DNA from: Anaerotignum sp.
Lineage (GTDB): Bacteria > Bacillota > Clostridia > Lachnospirales > Anaerotignaceae
Direction: 5' to 3'
Length of the DNA stretch: 64,000 bases
Assembly (NCBI RefSeq): GCF_030625865.1
Contig: NZ_DAOUQB010000002.1
Coordinates: 1-64,000, forward strand
In this document: piece by piece, positions 1 to 7,901 of the stretch
Layout: each line of letters starts with the position of its first letter
Position numbering within the stretch: the stretch's first letter is position 1
The notes under the pieces: generated by a model
The model's input: the letters and a program-made list of their open reading frames with translations, nothing else
The model's database searches: none
Told to the model about the DNA's origin: nothing
Translations under genes and position numbers: made by a program

Positions 1-602
1 TTTGTTATAGTATCTCGAATCAATGGGTACAGTAATGCATAGCCCCTATTACTTAGATGAATACCATCAAATTGGAAGAAGTCTTCGAAGCCTTCTTCTT
101 CTTTTTTTGCCCAAAGAGCGGAGAAAAAGTCAACCACAGGGCACTGATATTCTGCGGCAATCTTCTTTACTGATTCAGCATAAAGCTTCACTCGGTCTGT
201 AGTAGTAAAAGGAAAAAAATCTGTATCTACTACAGGGGGAGGTGTAATGAAAATAGGAAGGGCTGTCCCGTTATTAAATTTCTTTTCATGTTGTAAAGAA
301 AGTACAAGTTCGGTAATGGAACGCAAATTTTTTTCATATTCTATTAGTGGAAGGTAATAGCCTTCAACCAAGGAGCAATCGTTGGAACCAAAAAAAATGG
401 TGACAATCTGAGGATTGAAAATCAGAACGTCCTGTTTAATACGCTCTAATGCATCCCTAGTTGTATCGCCATTGACACCTTTATTGATAATGCGCCACTT
501 AGGAAAATCTTTCTTTAAACAGGCCGGAAATGCGACCTGATCCAAAACGCCATATCCGTAAGTAAGGCTGTCACCAAAAGCAACAATTGTAAAAGGATCC
601 AT
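1..602 (-). CDS. SGNH/GDSL-type esterase or lipase, C-terminus cut by the window edge
   Basis: About 200 residues are present and there is no stop before the window edge, so the 3' end is missing. The start is the ATG whose first base is 602, preceded by GGAG. The four SGNH blocks are visible: FGDSLTYG (block I, nucleophile Ser) near residue 9, the block II Gly in NKGVNGDT, GSND (block III, oxyanion Asn) and DGIHLS (block V, catalytic Asp and His). No signal peptide is seen, so it is probably cytoplasmic. The family hydrolyses esters or removes acyl groups from lipids and glycans; the substrate cannot be told. It begins 16 bp after the LytTR regulator gene and is likely co-transcribed with it. 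Confidence 0.88.
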   Translation of the reverse strand, partial: MDPFTIVAFGDSLTYGYGVLDQVAFPACLKKDFPKWRIINKGVNGDTTRDALERIKQDVLIFNPQIVTIFFGSNDCSLVEGYYLPLIEYEKNLRSITELVLSLQHEKKFNNGTALPIFITPPPVVDTDFFPFTTTDRVKLYAESVKKIAAEYQCPVVDFFSALWAKKEEEGFEDFFQFDGIHLSNRGYALLYPLIRDTIT

Positions 603-618
603 AAGTTATATCTCCATT

Positions 619-1374
619 TCATTCAAGGTTGTTTGAAGTTATATCATCATCGGTTCCCGGGAAAAAGGGCAGAAGTGTTTTTTTATGGCTTCTGCTAGCA
701 AAGGCTTCTTTGTCTGAATTGAAAAAGAAGATACCCCAAGGTTCCTTAGATTTATCCACAAAGGAAACATTCTCCAAATTGACGATAAAAGAACGGTGTG
801 TTTGGACAAAGTTTTTGTCAGCAATCATGCTTCGCACCTGGTAAAGTGGGCATGGAACGTAAATAGCATCATTTTTAAGATGAATGATCGATTTTTTCAT
901 TGTGCTCTCAATATAAAGAATTTCACTGTATGGGAGATTATATAATCCCTTTGATGTATTAATCTGACAAAACTTGCGATCATCACAGTGTATTTTTTTG
1001 TACAGGCTCACATAGTAATGTAACAAGCTAGTTAATGCATCTTTCCTTTTATTGTCCAAGGGTAAGAGAAAACACTCACACGACCGCCAATGAACAAATG
1101 CCGTAATAAGGTATTCAATTTTGGTTGAAAAAAGCAATATAGGCGTGTGCTGGTGTTCATCACGATTTCGCAAGGTGAAAATTACGCTGCGAACAAGCAT
1201 GATATCTTTTTCGAAGGAAAAAAAGAAACAGTCATATTTATGTTGTTCAAAAAGAGTGAACCATTCTTCTTTTGTACTGGCACAAGAAACATTTATTTGA
1301 CCGCACTGATCACAAAAATCTTTCATTAATTCCTGTGTAGGTGCATCAAAAAAGCCTAGTAGAATCGAAAACAT
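619..1374 (-). CDS. LytTR-family DNA-binding response regulator with degenerate receiver-like domain
   Basis: 251 residues. The C-terminal ~105 residues (from about 135) form a LytTR domain, with the typical string YSEILYIES and FVQTHRSFIVNL. The N-terminal ~115 residues look like a receiver fold, but the acidic pocket and phospho-acceptor Asp are not recognisable: the expected region reads DCFFFSFEKD. This suggests phosphorylation-independent activity or another signal. The ATG is preceded by GAGAGGTG. A possible -10 (TATACT on the minus strand, 1405-1410) lies in the divergent spacer to spoIIIAA. No histidine kinase is adjacent. Target genes are unknown; the SGNH hydrolase downstream is the obvious operon partner. 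Confidence 0.85.
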   Translation of the reverse strand: MFSILLGFFDAPTQELMKDFCDQCGQINVSCASTKEEWFTLFEQHKYDCFFFSFEKDIMLVRSVIFTLRNRDEHQHTPILLFSTKIEYLITAFVHWRSCECFLLPLDNKRKDALTSLLHYYVSLYKKIHCDDRKFCQINTSKGLYNLPYSEILYIESTMKKSIIHLKNDAIYVPCPLYQVRSMIADKNFVQTHRSFIVNLENVSFVDKSKEPWGIFFFNSDKEAFASRSHKKTLLPFFPGTDDDITSNNLE

Positions 1375-1483
1375 TTTGGCACCTCTCTAAATAATTTTTT
1401 AATGAGTATATCACAAAACATGAATAAAAAAAAGACATTTTGTTAATTTTTCGAAAAAATTGCAAGAGAAAGTCGGTGAAACA

Positions 1484-2419
1484 ATGGAAATATTTGAAGA
1501 AGTTTGGAGATTATTGCCTTTTGATGTAAAAAACAGGCTAAAGGAGGAGACGACATTACGGAATGAGCAAATACAAGAAATACGACTCCGTGCTTTGAGA
1601 CCGTTGTTTGTAAAAACAAATAAAAACAAATATTTTTTAAAGGATGGGGAGAAAGAATGGATCGTTTCAAGCCGGCATATTAAGGAAGCGGTGGAAAAAT
1701 TGGGAGGGTACTCCTTATATGCCTTTGAAGAGGAATTGAAGCAGGGTTATCTGACGGTTTCCGGTGGACATCGTGTTGGTTTTTGCGGCAAAGCGGTTCT
1801 CGAGGGCGGAAAGGTAAAAACCCTTCGACAAATCAGCAGCTTAAACATTCGAATTGCTGGGGAGGTTAAGGGATGCGGTGAAGAGTGGATTCCCTATTTG
1901 TTTGAAAACAATGGGCTCTGTCATACGCTCATTGTATCTCCGCCCGGTTGCGGCAAAACAACGTTGTTGCGGGATATTATTCGTTGTTTAAGCTATGGTA
2001 TCAATTGCAGAGAAAGCTATAACGTTGGTGTGGTAGATGAACGTGGTGAAATTGCAGCCATGAAAGACGGAGTGCCCCAAATGGATATAGGACCTTGTAC
2101 GGATGTACAGGAAAACTGCCCCAAAGCTGAAGGAATGCTTTTTTTGCTTAGAAGTATGACCCCTGACATCATTGCCGTGGATGAGCTGGGAAAGGAGGCG
2201 GATTTTATGGGAGTTGAGGAATTACTTCATGGGGGTGTAACGCTGATTTCAACAGTTCATGGCAACGATATGGACGGGCTTTTAAAAAATACGAAGATGC
2301 AAACAATGCTTAAGAAAATGGAAAATGGCAGAGTTTTATTTCTTTCTAAAAGATGTGGGGTTGGAACGGTAGAGGAAATTTGGGATACGCAAGGTAAAAA
2401 ACGGTTTGAAAGGAGGTAA
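1484..2419 (+). CDS. spoIIIAA: Stage III sporulation protein AA, ATPase of the SpoIIIA-SpoIIQ channel
   Basis: 311 residues from the ATG at 1484 (SD-like GGTGA); an in-frame TTG at 1460 is an alternative. It is a type II/IV secretion-like ATPase with Walker A PPGCGKTTLLRD and Walker B IIAVDELGKE, and an N-terminal IQEIRLRALRP segment typical of SpoIIIAA. In the family it acts in the mother cell and is thought to power the SpoIIIA-SpoIIQ feeding-tube apparatus that keeps the forespore active after engulfment. It is the first gene of a complete eight-gene spoIIIA operon. I could not identify a convincing sigma-E promoter in the spacer 1375-1483. Confidence 0.96.
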   Translation: MEIFEEVWRLLPFDVKNRLKEETTLRNEQIQEIRLRALRPLFVKTNKNKYFLKDGEKEWIVSSRHIKEAVEKLGGYSLYAFEEELKQGYLTVSGGHRVGFCGKAVLEGGKVKTLRQISSLNIRIAGEVKGCGEEWIPYLFENNGLCHTLIVSPPGCGKTTLLRDIIRCLSYGINCRESYNVGVVDERGEIAAMKDGVPQMDIGPCTDVQENCPKAEGMLFLLRSMTPDIIAVDELGKEADFMGVEELLHGGVTLISTVHGNDMDGLLKNTKMQTMLKKMENGRVLFLSKRCGVGTVEEIWDTQGKKRFERR

Positions 2420-2423
2420 AATC

Positions 2424-2945
2424 ATGATTATTCAAGGCATCGGCGCATTTTTAATTGTATCAGCAACAACCTTGGTGGGGTTTGCTTTTGCCGCAAAGGA
2501 AAAATATCGGCGAAATGAGTTGGGCGAAATTGAACGGGGAATTTTGTTGATGAAAAATCAAATCTCATACTTGGGGACGCCGTTAGGGGAATTATTAGGG
2601 CAAATCAGCTGGAAAACTGAGGGTGTGGCTGGTCTGGCCTTTCAAGAAATCGCAAACCGAATGGAAGAAAGACAAGGAAATTCGGCAGAGGAAATTTGGG
2701 AAAGTACATGGGTAGAGGTGGGAAAAAAATCCTATTTGACTGCCGTAGATTTAGAAGAACTGACTGCCTTTGGCCGAACCCTTGGTTTTTTGGAAAAAGA
2801 ACAGCAGGAAGGCAGTATGGATATGCTTTTGCATTATTTACGGGAAGTGCAGGAAAAAATCAGCAAACGCCTGGATAAAAATGGACGCTTATATTATAGC
2901 ATGGGTGTGCTCAGTGGACTTTTGCTTGTAATTACACTGTTGTAA
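2424..2945 (+). CDS. spoIIIAB: Stage III sporulation protein AB
   Basis: 173 residues, close to the usual ~171. The start is the ATG at 2424, preceded by AGGAGG at the expected distance. There is a hydrophobic N-terminus (IGAFLIVSATTLVGFAFA) and a C-terminal hydrophobic segment (GVLSGLLLVITLL) around a helical, GspF-like core with the LGFLEKEQQEGSMDML region. It is a membrane-associated component of the SpoIIIA complex, encoded directly after spoIIIAA. Confidence 0.94.
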   Translation: MIIQGIGAFLIVSATTLVGFAFAAKEKYRRNELGEIERGILLMKNQISYLGTPLGELLGQISWKTEGVAGLAFQEIANRMEERQGNSAEEIWESTWVEVGKKSYLTAVDLEELTAFGRTLGFLEKEQQEGSMDMLLHYLREVQEKISKRLDKNGRLYYSMGVLSGLLLVITLL

Positions 2946-2967
2946 GCGTAAGGGGGAGGAGTAGGTT

Positions 2968-3162
2968 ATGGAAATTAATATTGTATTTCGTATTGCAGCG
3001 GTGGGGATTTTGGTTGCAGTTTTGAATCAGGTTTTGATTCGAGCCGGCAGAGAAGAGCAAGCGATGATGACAACGTTAGCGGGCCTTGTGGTAGTTTTGT
3101 TTTGGGTAATTCAGTATATCAGTACCCTTTTTGAAACGGTACAGACGCTATTTCAATTGTAA
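2968..3162 (+). CDS. spoIIIAC: Stage III sporulation protein AC
   Basis: 64 residues with two membrane segments (about 5-22 and 34-56) and almost no soluble part, the usual size for SpoIIIAC. The start ATG follows AGGGGGAGGAG. It forms part of the membrane channel core of the SpoIIIA complex. It sits in the invariant order AB-AC-AD-AE. Confidence 0.93.
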   Translation: MEINIVFRIAAVGILVAVLNQVLIRAGREEQAMMTTLAGLVVVLFWVIQYISTLFETVQTLFQL

Positions 3163-3174
3163 GGGGGTTAGACC

Positions 3175-3558
3175 ATGGAAATGGGGCGAATCATTGCGCT
3201 GGGGCTGGTGGCTACCATATTTGCGGTGATGCTGAAAAAGGAAAATCCGCAAATGAGCCTTTTGGTTTCTGCAGCGGCGGGAGTCCTGATCTTTTTTACG
3301 ATTTGTACGCCCCTAAGCGGATTAATTGCACTGTTAAGGGATGCTGCGGAAAAAGCAGGTGTAGGCAGTGGTTATTTTGGAATTGTACTTAAGATTATTG
3401 GTATTGCCTACTTGGCGCAATTTGGGTCTCAGCTTTGCGCAGATGCTGGAGAAAGTGCCATTGCAGCTAAGGTTGAATTGGCGGGTAAAATTTTGATTAT
3501 GGCAGCCTCTGCACCAGTTTTAACAGCACTTTTGGAATTAGTAATGAATTTAGTTTAG
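3175..3558 (+). CDS. spoIIIAD: Stage III sporulation protein AD
   Basis: 127 residues, with membrane helices near residues 4-19, 28-52, 67-85 and 103-125. The motif AYLAQFGSQLCADAGESAIA is characteristic of SpoIIIAD, which is related to SpoIIIAC. It starts 12 bp after the end of spoIIIAC, with GGGGG as SD. It is a mother-cell membrane component of the SpoIIIA apparatus. Confidence 0.94.
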   Translation: MEMGRIIALGLVATIFAVMLKKENPQMSLLVSAAAGVLIFFTICTPLSGLIALLRDAAEKAGVGSGYFGIVLKIIGIAYLAQFGSQLCADAGESAIAAKVELAGKILIMAASAPVLTALLELVMNLV

Positions 3559-3571
3559 AGGGGGAGGGAGA

Positions 3572-4669
3572 ATGAAAAAAATTATAATTATATTGTTCTT
3601 ATTTTTAGGATTCCTACCCTCTCCTGTGTATGCAGAGGATTTATTGGAAAATCAATTGGATTCCTTAGATTTGGAAAATGTGGATGCTCGCCTAGATGAC
3701 GGGACAAGCTTTTCATCTATGGTACGTAATATCATTTCAGGAGAATACTCTTTTTCCTTCAAAGATCTACCTGATACCATTGGCGAATTGGCTTTTGGGG
3801 AATTTAAGGCCCAGGGCCGTTTACTTACGCAATTACTTTTAGTTGTTATACTTAGTGCGGTGTTAAAGCAACTCAGCGGCTCCTTTCATGGGAAGTCAGT
3901 GGGGGAAATGGGATTTTATGTGTGCTATATGGTGTTAATTGTGGTGATTATCACTTCGTTTTATAGCCTTTCTTCTATAGTTGTGGAGAGGGTAGACCAT
4001 ATATGTAAAGTTTTTTTGGGTATGCTTCCGGCGTTTTTGGTGCTTTCTGTTTCCGGTGGGAATTTCACCCAAACAGCGCTCATGGGTCCCACCATTATGG
4101 GTGGTTCCACGGTGTTGACCTTTGGCATCAGAGATTTTATTATACCAGCCATTCTTCTGGCAGTGGCTTTGGAAATGGCAGATCATATTTCGGAGAAACC
4201 CATATTGTCTCGTTTTGCACAGTTATTTCGCCAAGGCATTTCTTGGGTATTAAAAGGAGCGGCCATTCTTTTTATGCTTTTACTGTCCCTTCAAAAGGTG
4301 GGTGGGGGTGCTTTGAATGGCCTTGCAGCAAAAACGGCAAGAATCGCCGTAGGTTCCGTACCTGTTGTGGGTGACGTCATGGGCGGTGCCGTGGAAACAG
4401 CGGCGGCGGTGGCGGGAACGCTAAAAAGCGGAACTTTGGCGGCGGCGGCAATTTTTCTGTTATTGTTGTGTATCCCATTGTTGGTAAAGCTTGCTGTAAT
4501 CCTCTTGGTTTTTAAGGTGACAGCGGCAGCGGCAGAATTTATTTGTGAAGAACGATTGGTAGACTGTATTAGTGCAGCGGGGGATTATACAGCATTATTA
4601 TTGGGGGTTGTTTTTCTTGCCGAAGGGATGTTTCTTTTTTCCGCCTTATTACTTTTAGGCGGTTTCTAG
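3572..4669 (+). CDS. spoIIIAE: Stage III sporulation protein AE
   Basis: 365 residues, beginning with a clear signal peptide (MKKIIIILFLFLGFLPSPVYA) and a polar region, then about seven to eight membrane helices. The motif GDVMGGAVETAAAVAGTLK matches the conserved SpoIIIAE core. It is a polytopic membrane protein of the SpoIIIA channel. SD GGGGGAGGG lies before the ATG at 3572. Length and order are as expected for the operon. Confidence 0.95.
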   Translation: MKKIIIILFLFLGFLPSPVYAEDLLENQLDSLDLENVDARLDDGTSFSSMVRNIISGEYSFSFKDLPDTIGELAFGEFKAQGRLLTQLLLVVILSAVLKQLSGSFHGKSVGEMGFYVCYMVLIVVIITSFYSLSSIVVERVDHICKVFLGMLPAFLVLSVSGGNFTQTALMGPTIMGGSTVLTFGIRDFIIPAILLAVALEMADHISEKPILSRFAQLFRQGISWVLKGAAILFMLLLSLQKVGGGALNGLAAKTARIAVGSVPVVGDVMGGAVETAAAVAGTLKSGTLAAAAIFLLLLCIPLLVKLAVILLVFKVTAAAAEFICEERLVDCISAAGDYTALLLGVVFLAEGMFLFSALLLLGGF

Positions 4670-4683
4670 AAAGGAGAATTGGA

Positions 4684-5187
4684 ATGATGGCGGCTTTAAG
4701 CGCATATATAAAAACTATAACGGCTTTGACCATTTTCTCTGCTTTGGCCTGTATGCTAATGCCTGATGGCTCCTTTCGAAAATATGTTGAGTTGGTTCTT
4801 GGTGTATTGGTATTAACTGCTGTTTTAAATCCGTTTTTACGAATCTTCGGTACCGATAAAGGATATATGGAGCTTGGCTTGCTTCAGAATCAGGCTCGTA
4901 TGGAAAAATATTTTCTATCATCTGAGGAGTATGAGGAAATAGAACAGCAAAGGGTAACTGCGGCTTATGGTCAGGTGCTGGAGGATAGAGTCAAGGAAGA
5001 CTTGGCACAAAAGTATCTCGATATTGAGTGGGTAAATATTACTTTTTGTCAAGATATTGATGATGAGGACTACGGCATGATAGACAGCATTGTAATTGGT
5101 TGTGCTGATGAAGATGCGGGAAAAATACAGACCTATGCCGCCAAAAGGTATGGATTGCCGGAAGAAGCGGTTTCTGTGGAAAAATGA
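4684..5187 (+). CDS. spoIIIAF: Stage III sporulation protein AF
   Basis: 167 residues, shorter than the ~206 of Bacillus but usual for clostridia. Two N-terminal membrane helices (about 6-24 and 34-52) are followed by a soluble domain. Conserved pieces are the start AYIKTITALTIFSALACMLM and the VLNPFL turn. SD AAAGGAGAA lies before the ATG at 4684; a second ATG follows at once. It is a membrane component of the SpoIIIA machine. Confidence 0.9.
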   Translation: MMAALSAYIKTITALTIFSALACMLMPDGSFRKYVELVLGVLVLTAVLNPFLRIFGTDKGYMELGLLQNQARMEKYFLSSEEYEEIEQQRVTAAYGQVLEDRVKEDLAQKYLDIEWVNITFCQDIDDEDYGMIDSIVIGCADEDAGKIQTYAAKRYGLPEEAVSVEK

Positions 5188-5207
5188 CGAAAGAAGGGTG
5201 ACATAAG

Positions 5208-5765
5208 ATGCAAAAAGACTTTTGGCGGGATTTGTTTCGCCCGGAAAATAAAAAGACAGGCAATAACATATTATTAGCACTATTGATTGGTGTGCTTCTT
5301 TTGGTTCTAGGAAAAACCCTTTTTCCTACGGAGAAAAAAGTGGCCGAAGCCAGCATTAAGGAACAAACAACGGAAGTACATAATTACAGTGAACAAGATA
5401 TGGAAGGGCGTATGGCTGAAATCCTTTCCAAAATTCAAGGGGCGGGGCAGGTTGACGTAATGCTGACATTTTGTGCAAGTACAGAAAGTGTGGTGGCACA
5501 TGAAGAAAAGACGGAGGAATCCCATTCTCAGGAAAGTGGAAAAACCAGTGAAGATTTGCGTAAGGAGTCAACTGTGGTAATGACAGAGGATGGAAATGGA
5601 AATACATCTCCTTTGGTCTTGATGGAGCATTCTCCCCAAGTGGAAGGTGTGGTGATTGTGGCAGAAGGCGGAGACAATGCCGTGGTTTGCGAAGCTTTAA
5701 GCAACGCGGCTCAGGCACTGCTGGATGTGCCGGCTCATAAAATCGCAATATTAAAAATGAAATAA
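5208..5765 (+). CDS. spoIIIAG: Stage III sporulation protein AG, ring-forming channel subunit
   Basis: 185 residues with one N-terminal membrane segment (NNILLALLIGVLLLVLG, about residues 22-38) and a C-terminal domain resembling the YscJ/FliF ring-building fold: AEILSKIQGAGQVDVMLTF, then GVVIVAEGGDNAVVCEALSNA. In the family it makes a large ring in the intermembrane space between mother cell and forespore. The central Glu/Ser-rich stretch corresponds to the variable insertion in SpoIIIAG. It is the seventh gene of the operon. Confidence 0.94.
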   Translation: MQKDFWRDLFRPENKKTGNNILLALLIGVLLLVLGKTLFPTEKKVAEASIKEQTTEVHNYSEQDMEGRMAEILSKIQGAGQVDVMLTFCASTESVVAHEEKTEESHSQESGKTSEDLRKESTVVMTEDGNGNTSPLVLMEHSPQVEGVVIVAEGGDNAVVCEALSNAAQALLDVPAHKIAILKMK

Positions 5766-5777
5766 GGGGGAAAAAAG

Positions 5778-6413
5778 ATGTTTGTTATTAAAAGAAATCA
5801 GGTAGTGGTTACAGCACTGGCAGTTATGATTGCTGCGGCAGGGTATTTGAATTTTCAAGACAGCAAGGCCTCCCAGGAAACGAAAACGGCTTTGCAGCTT
5901 ACAGAAGAAGGGGATGCGGCTGCTGTGATTACGGATTATGATACGTTACCGGATGACGTTTCTGCCAGTGAAATTGGATTGGATCCCATTACCGCAGAAG
6001 TTTCCGATACAACGGGAGATGGTGCGGCTGTATTTGTAAGTGCGGATGCTGCCCAGGATGGTTCTCAGTTTTTTGCCGAGGCAAAATTGGATAGAGAACA
6101 GGCAAGAGCTAAGGAAAAAGATATTTTAACGGAAATGATGAATAATGAAAATGTTAGTCAGGGGCAGAAGGACAAATGCAGTGACAGCATGTTGCAACTA
6201 CAGCAAAGGATCGAAAAAGAGACGGCTGCGGAAGCAATGATTGAGTCAAAAGGCTTTGAGGAAGCGTATGTGCGTATCGACGACGAAACAGTTGACGTTG
6301 TGGTAGATAAGGAAACACTGACGGATGCAGAGGTTGCGCAGATTGAGGATATTGTAAAACGGAAAACAGGCTTTAAAGCGGATCAAATCAGAATAAATCC
6401 GTTAGTAAAGTAA
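5778..6413 (+). CDS. spoIIIAH: Stage III sporulation protein AH
   Basis: 211 residues, starting MFVIKRNQVVVTALAVMIAAAG, with one N-terminal membrane helix and an exported domain. The C-terminal ~100 residues (DREQARAKEKDILTEMM through RKTGFKADQIRI) are the YscJ/FliF-like region that pairs with SpoIIQ from the forespore side in Bacillus. The low-complexity acidic linker at residues 35-100 is normal. It is the last gene of the spoIIIA operon; no strong terminator follows within 100 bp. Confidence 0.94.
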   Translation: MFVIKRNQVVVTALAVMIAAAGYLNFQDSKASQETKTALQLTEEGDAAAVITDYDTLPDDVSASEIGLDPITAEVSDTTGDGAAVFVSADAAQDGSQFFAEAKLDREQARAKEKDILTEMMNNENVSQGQKDKCSDSMLQLQQRIEKETAAEAMIESKGFEEAYVRIDDETVDVVVDKETLTDAEVAQIEDIVKRKTGFKADQIRINPLVK

Positions 6414-6750
6414 AAGATATACTTATTCTTGTAAAGGCTTACTTAGATTTTCCTATTCCCGAGTTGCAATATTTTTGTATCAGACATGATTTTCAATACT
6501 AAAATAAAGGAAACAGACAATACTGTTTTTTTACAGAAGTTTGTTAAAGGCAAACAATATAATCTTGTTGTTAGGCGGTCAAAATAGAGACATTGATAAA
6601 CCAAAAAACGGTTTTGCGGCTATAAAACGCAGGTATTCCATTACGTTTTTTTCATTGGGGACTTGACAAAAAAATGGCTGTGAAGCCGCTGTTGGGCATT
6701 TATGTTTTCTTATGATGACCGCTTAATTTTGTTTAATTATGTGTGATTAA

Positions 6751-6773
6751 AGGATGCATATTTATTTGCATCC
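6751..6773. repeat. Perfect 8-bp palindrome overlapping a -35 box
   Basis: AGGATGCA and TGCATCCT are separated by 7 bp. The right arm covers the -35 hexamer of the promoter of the following gene. It could be an operator, or a leftover terminator stem for the spoIIIA transcript without a good U-tract. Confidence 0.5.
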
Positions 6774-6794
6774 TATTACTTTTTCTGGTATAAT
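6766..6794 (+). promoter_or_regulatory. Sigma-A type promoter of the Asp23-family gene
   Basis: TTGCAT and TATAAT are separated by 17 bp, with TG one base upstream of the -10 (extended -10). It lies about 80 bp before the start codon at 6874. Confidence 0.75.
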
Positions 6795-6873
6795 GAAACC
6801 CAATAATGCTTATTATGTATGAGCTTTCTATAAATGCATAGAATCATGTATAAAAAGACAGGAGGTATTGATA

Positions 6874-7239
6874 ATGTCTGAAAATAAAACCACGGCAGGT
6901 CAAATTGAGATTGCTGATGAAGTGATCGGTGTCATAGCGGTTACTGCCGCACTGGAGGTTGAGGGTGTTTCTGGAAACACAACCAAAGCTTTAACAGAAT
7001 TTTTTGGGAAAAAAGGGCAAACAAGATGCGTAAAGGTTGCAAAGGATGAGAACGAAGTGGTTCTTGATATGGATATCATCGTAAACTTTGGCACCAAAGT
7101 TCAAAATATTGCCGAAGAGGTGCAAAAAAAGATTAAAAATGCCGTTGAAACCATGACAGGGCTTGTTGTTCCTGTGGTAAATGTTTGTGTGACTGGCATT
7201 GTAAAAGAAAAAGCTACTAAGGTGCAAGAAGAGGAATAA
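6874..7239 (+). CDS. Asp23/Gls24 family envelope stress response protein (YqhY-like)
   Basis: 121 residues from the ATG at 6874, preceded by AGGAGGT; an upstream in-frame TTG is less likely. Typical Asp23 features are GQIEIADEVIGVIAVTAA at the start, VDMDI/VNFGTKV in the middle and MTGLVVPVVNVCVTGI at the end. Members form small scaffolds near the membrane or modulate fatty-acid metabolism; the precise role here is unknown. Position just before nusB matches yqhY in many Bacillota. Confidence 0.9.
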   Translation: MSENKTTAGQIEIADEVIGVIAVTAALEVEGVSGNTTKALTEFFGKKGQTRCVKVAKDENEVVLDMDIIVNFGTKVQNIAEEVQKKIKNAVETMTGLVVPVVNVCVTGIVKEKATKVQEEE

Positions 7240-7255
7240 ACAGTGAGTTGTTGGG

Positions 7256-7295
7256 ATACCACTCCAAATTACGGGGTGGTATTTGTCCTTTTTAA
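7256..7295 (+). terminator. Probable intrinsic terminator between the Asp23 gene and nusB
   Basis: The arms ATACCACTCC and GGGGTGGTAT (one wobble pair) have a 7-nt loop and are followed after a few bases by CTTTTTAATTTT. The U-rich tract is not directly adjacent, so termination may be partial and allow read-through into nusB. Confidence 0.55.
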
Positions 7296-7315
7296 TTTTG
7301 TGGAGGATTGAATTT

Positions 7316-7720
7316 ATGAGCCGAAGAAGTGCCAGAAAAAATGCGTTTTTCCTGCTGTTCCAGATGGATTTTAATAAGGCGGAGGAATATGAACAGGTAA
7401 AAGAAATTTTCTTTGCGGAAAAAGAAGAACCTGTTGAGGTGGAAGATAAACAATTTATTTTAAGCGAGGTTGAAGGTACAAGAGGTCATTTAGAAGAAAT
7501 TGATCTTATGATTGGGGAATGTGCAAAGGGCTGGAATATAGACAGAATGTCTAAGGTGGATTTGGCCATTCTTCGTTTAGCGGTATATGAGCTGTGCTTT
7601 AGCCAGGATACTCCTGTGGGTGTAGCCATAAATGAGGCTGTGGAATTGGCGAAAAAGTTTAGTTCGGATGAAGCCCCCGGTTTTATTAACGGCATCTTGG
7701 GTAAGGTGGCAGCAAGATAA
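7316..7720 (+). CDS. nusB: Transcription antitermination factor NusB
   Basis: 134 residues from the ATG at 7316, with GGAGGA nine bases upstream. Landmarks: SRRSARKNAFFLLFQMD at the start, VDLAILRLAVYELCF in the second half, and PVGVAINEAVELAKKFSSDE with GFINGILGK at the end. It binds boxA RNA with NusE (S10) in rRNA antitermination. Its usual neighbours, Asp23/YqhY upstream and xseA downstream, are both present. Confidence 0.96.
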   Translation: MSRRSARKNAFFLLFQMDFNKAEEYEQVKEIFFAEKEEPVEVEDKQFILSEVEGTRGHLEEIDLMIGECAKGWNIDRMSKVDLAILRLAVYELCFSQDTPVGVAINEAVELAKKFSSDEAPGFINGILGKVAAR

Positions 7721-7901
7721 AGGGTTGTTTAAAAAATCCGGAACTGAAAAGACTTATCTTTTTTGGTAGGTTTATTGTTAATTGTTCTTAGTTTGAATAA
7801 AACTATAAAACCATGGGTGAAAATAGAATGAATTAAAAGGAATTGTTTGTGTTTGCTGTTGTGCAAGCAGAGAGCCGTTTTTGTTTTAAAGGAGCGTGCT
7901 T

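Larger units (their letters stand above)
6414..6873. other. Intergenic region between spoIIIAH and the Asp23-family gene
   Basis: About 460 bp with no credible coding frame. It holds several weak AT-rich hairpins and, at its 3' end, the promoter and palindrome listed separately. I see no RNA gene that I can name. Confidence 0.6.

Noticed and set aside
1375-1483. Sigma-E promoter for the spoIIIA operon
   Set aside because: Expected from biology, but no -35/-10 pair with acceptable spacing and match could be found by eye.
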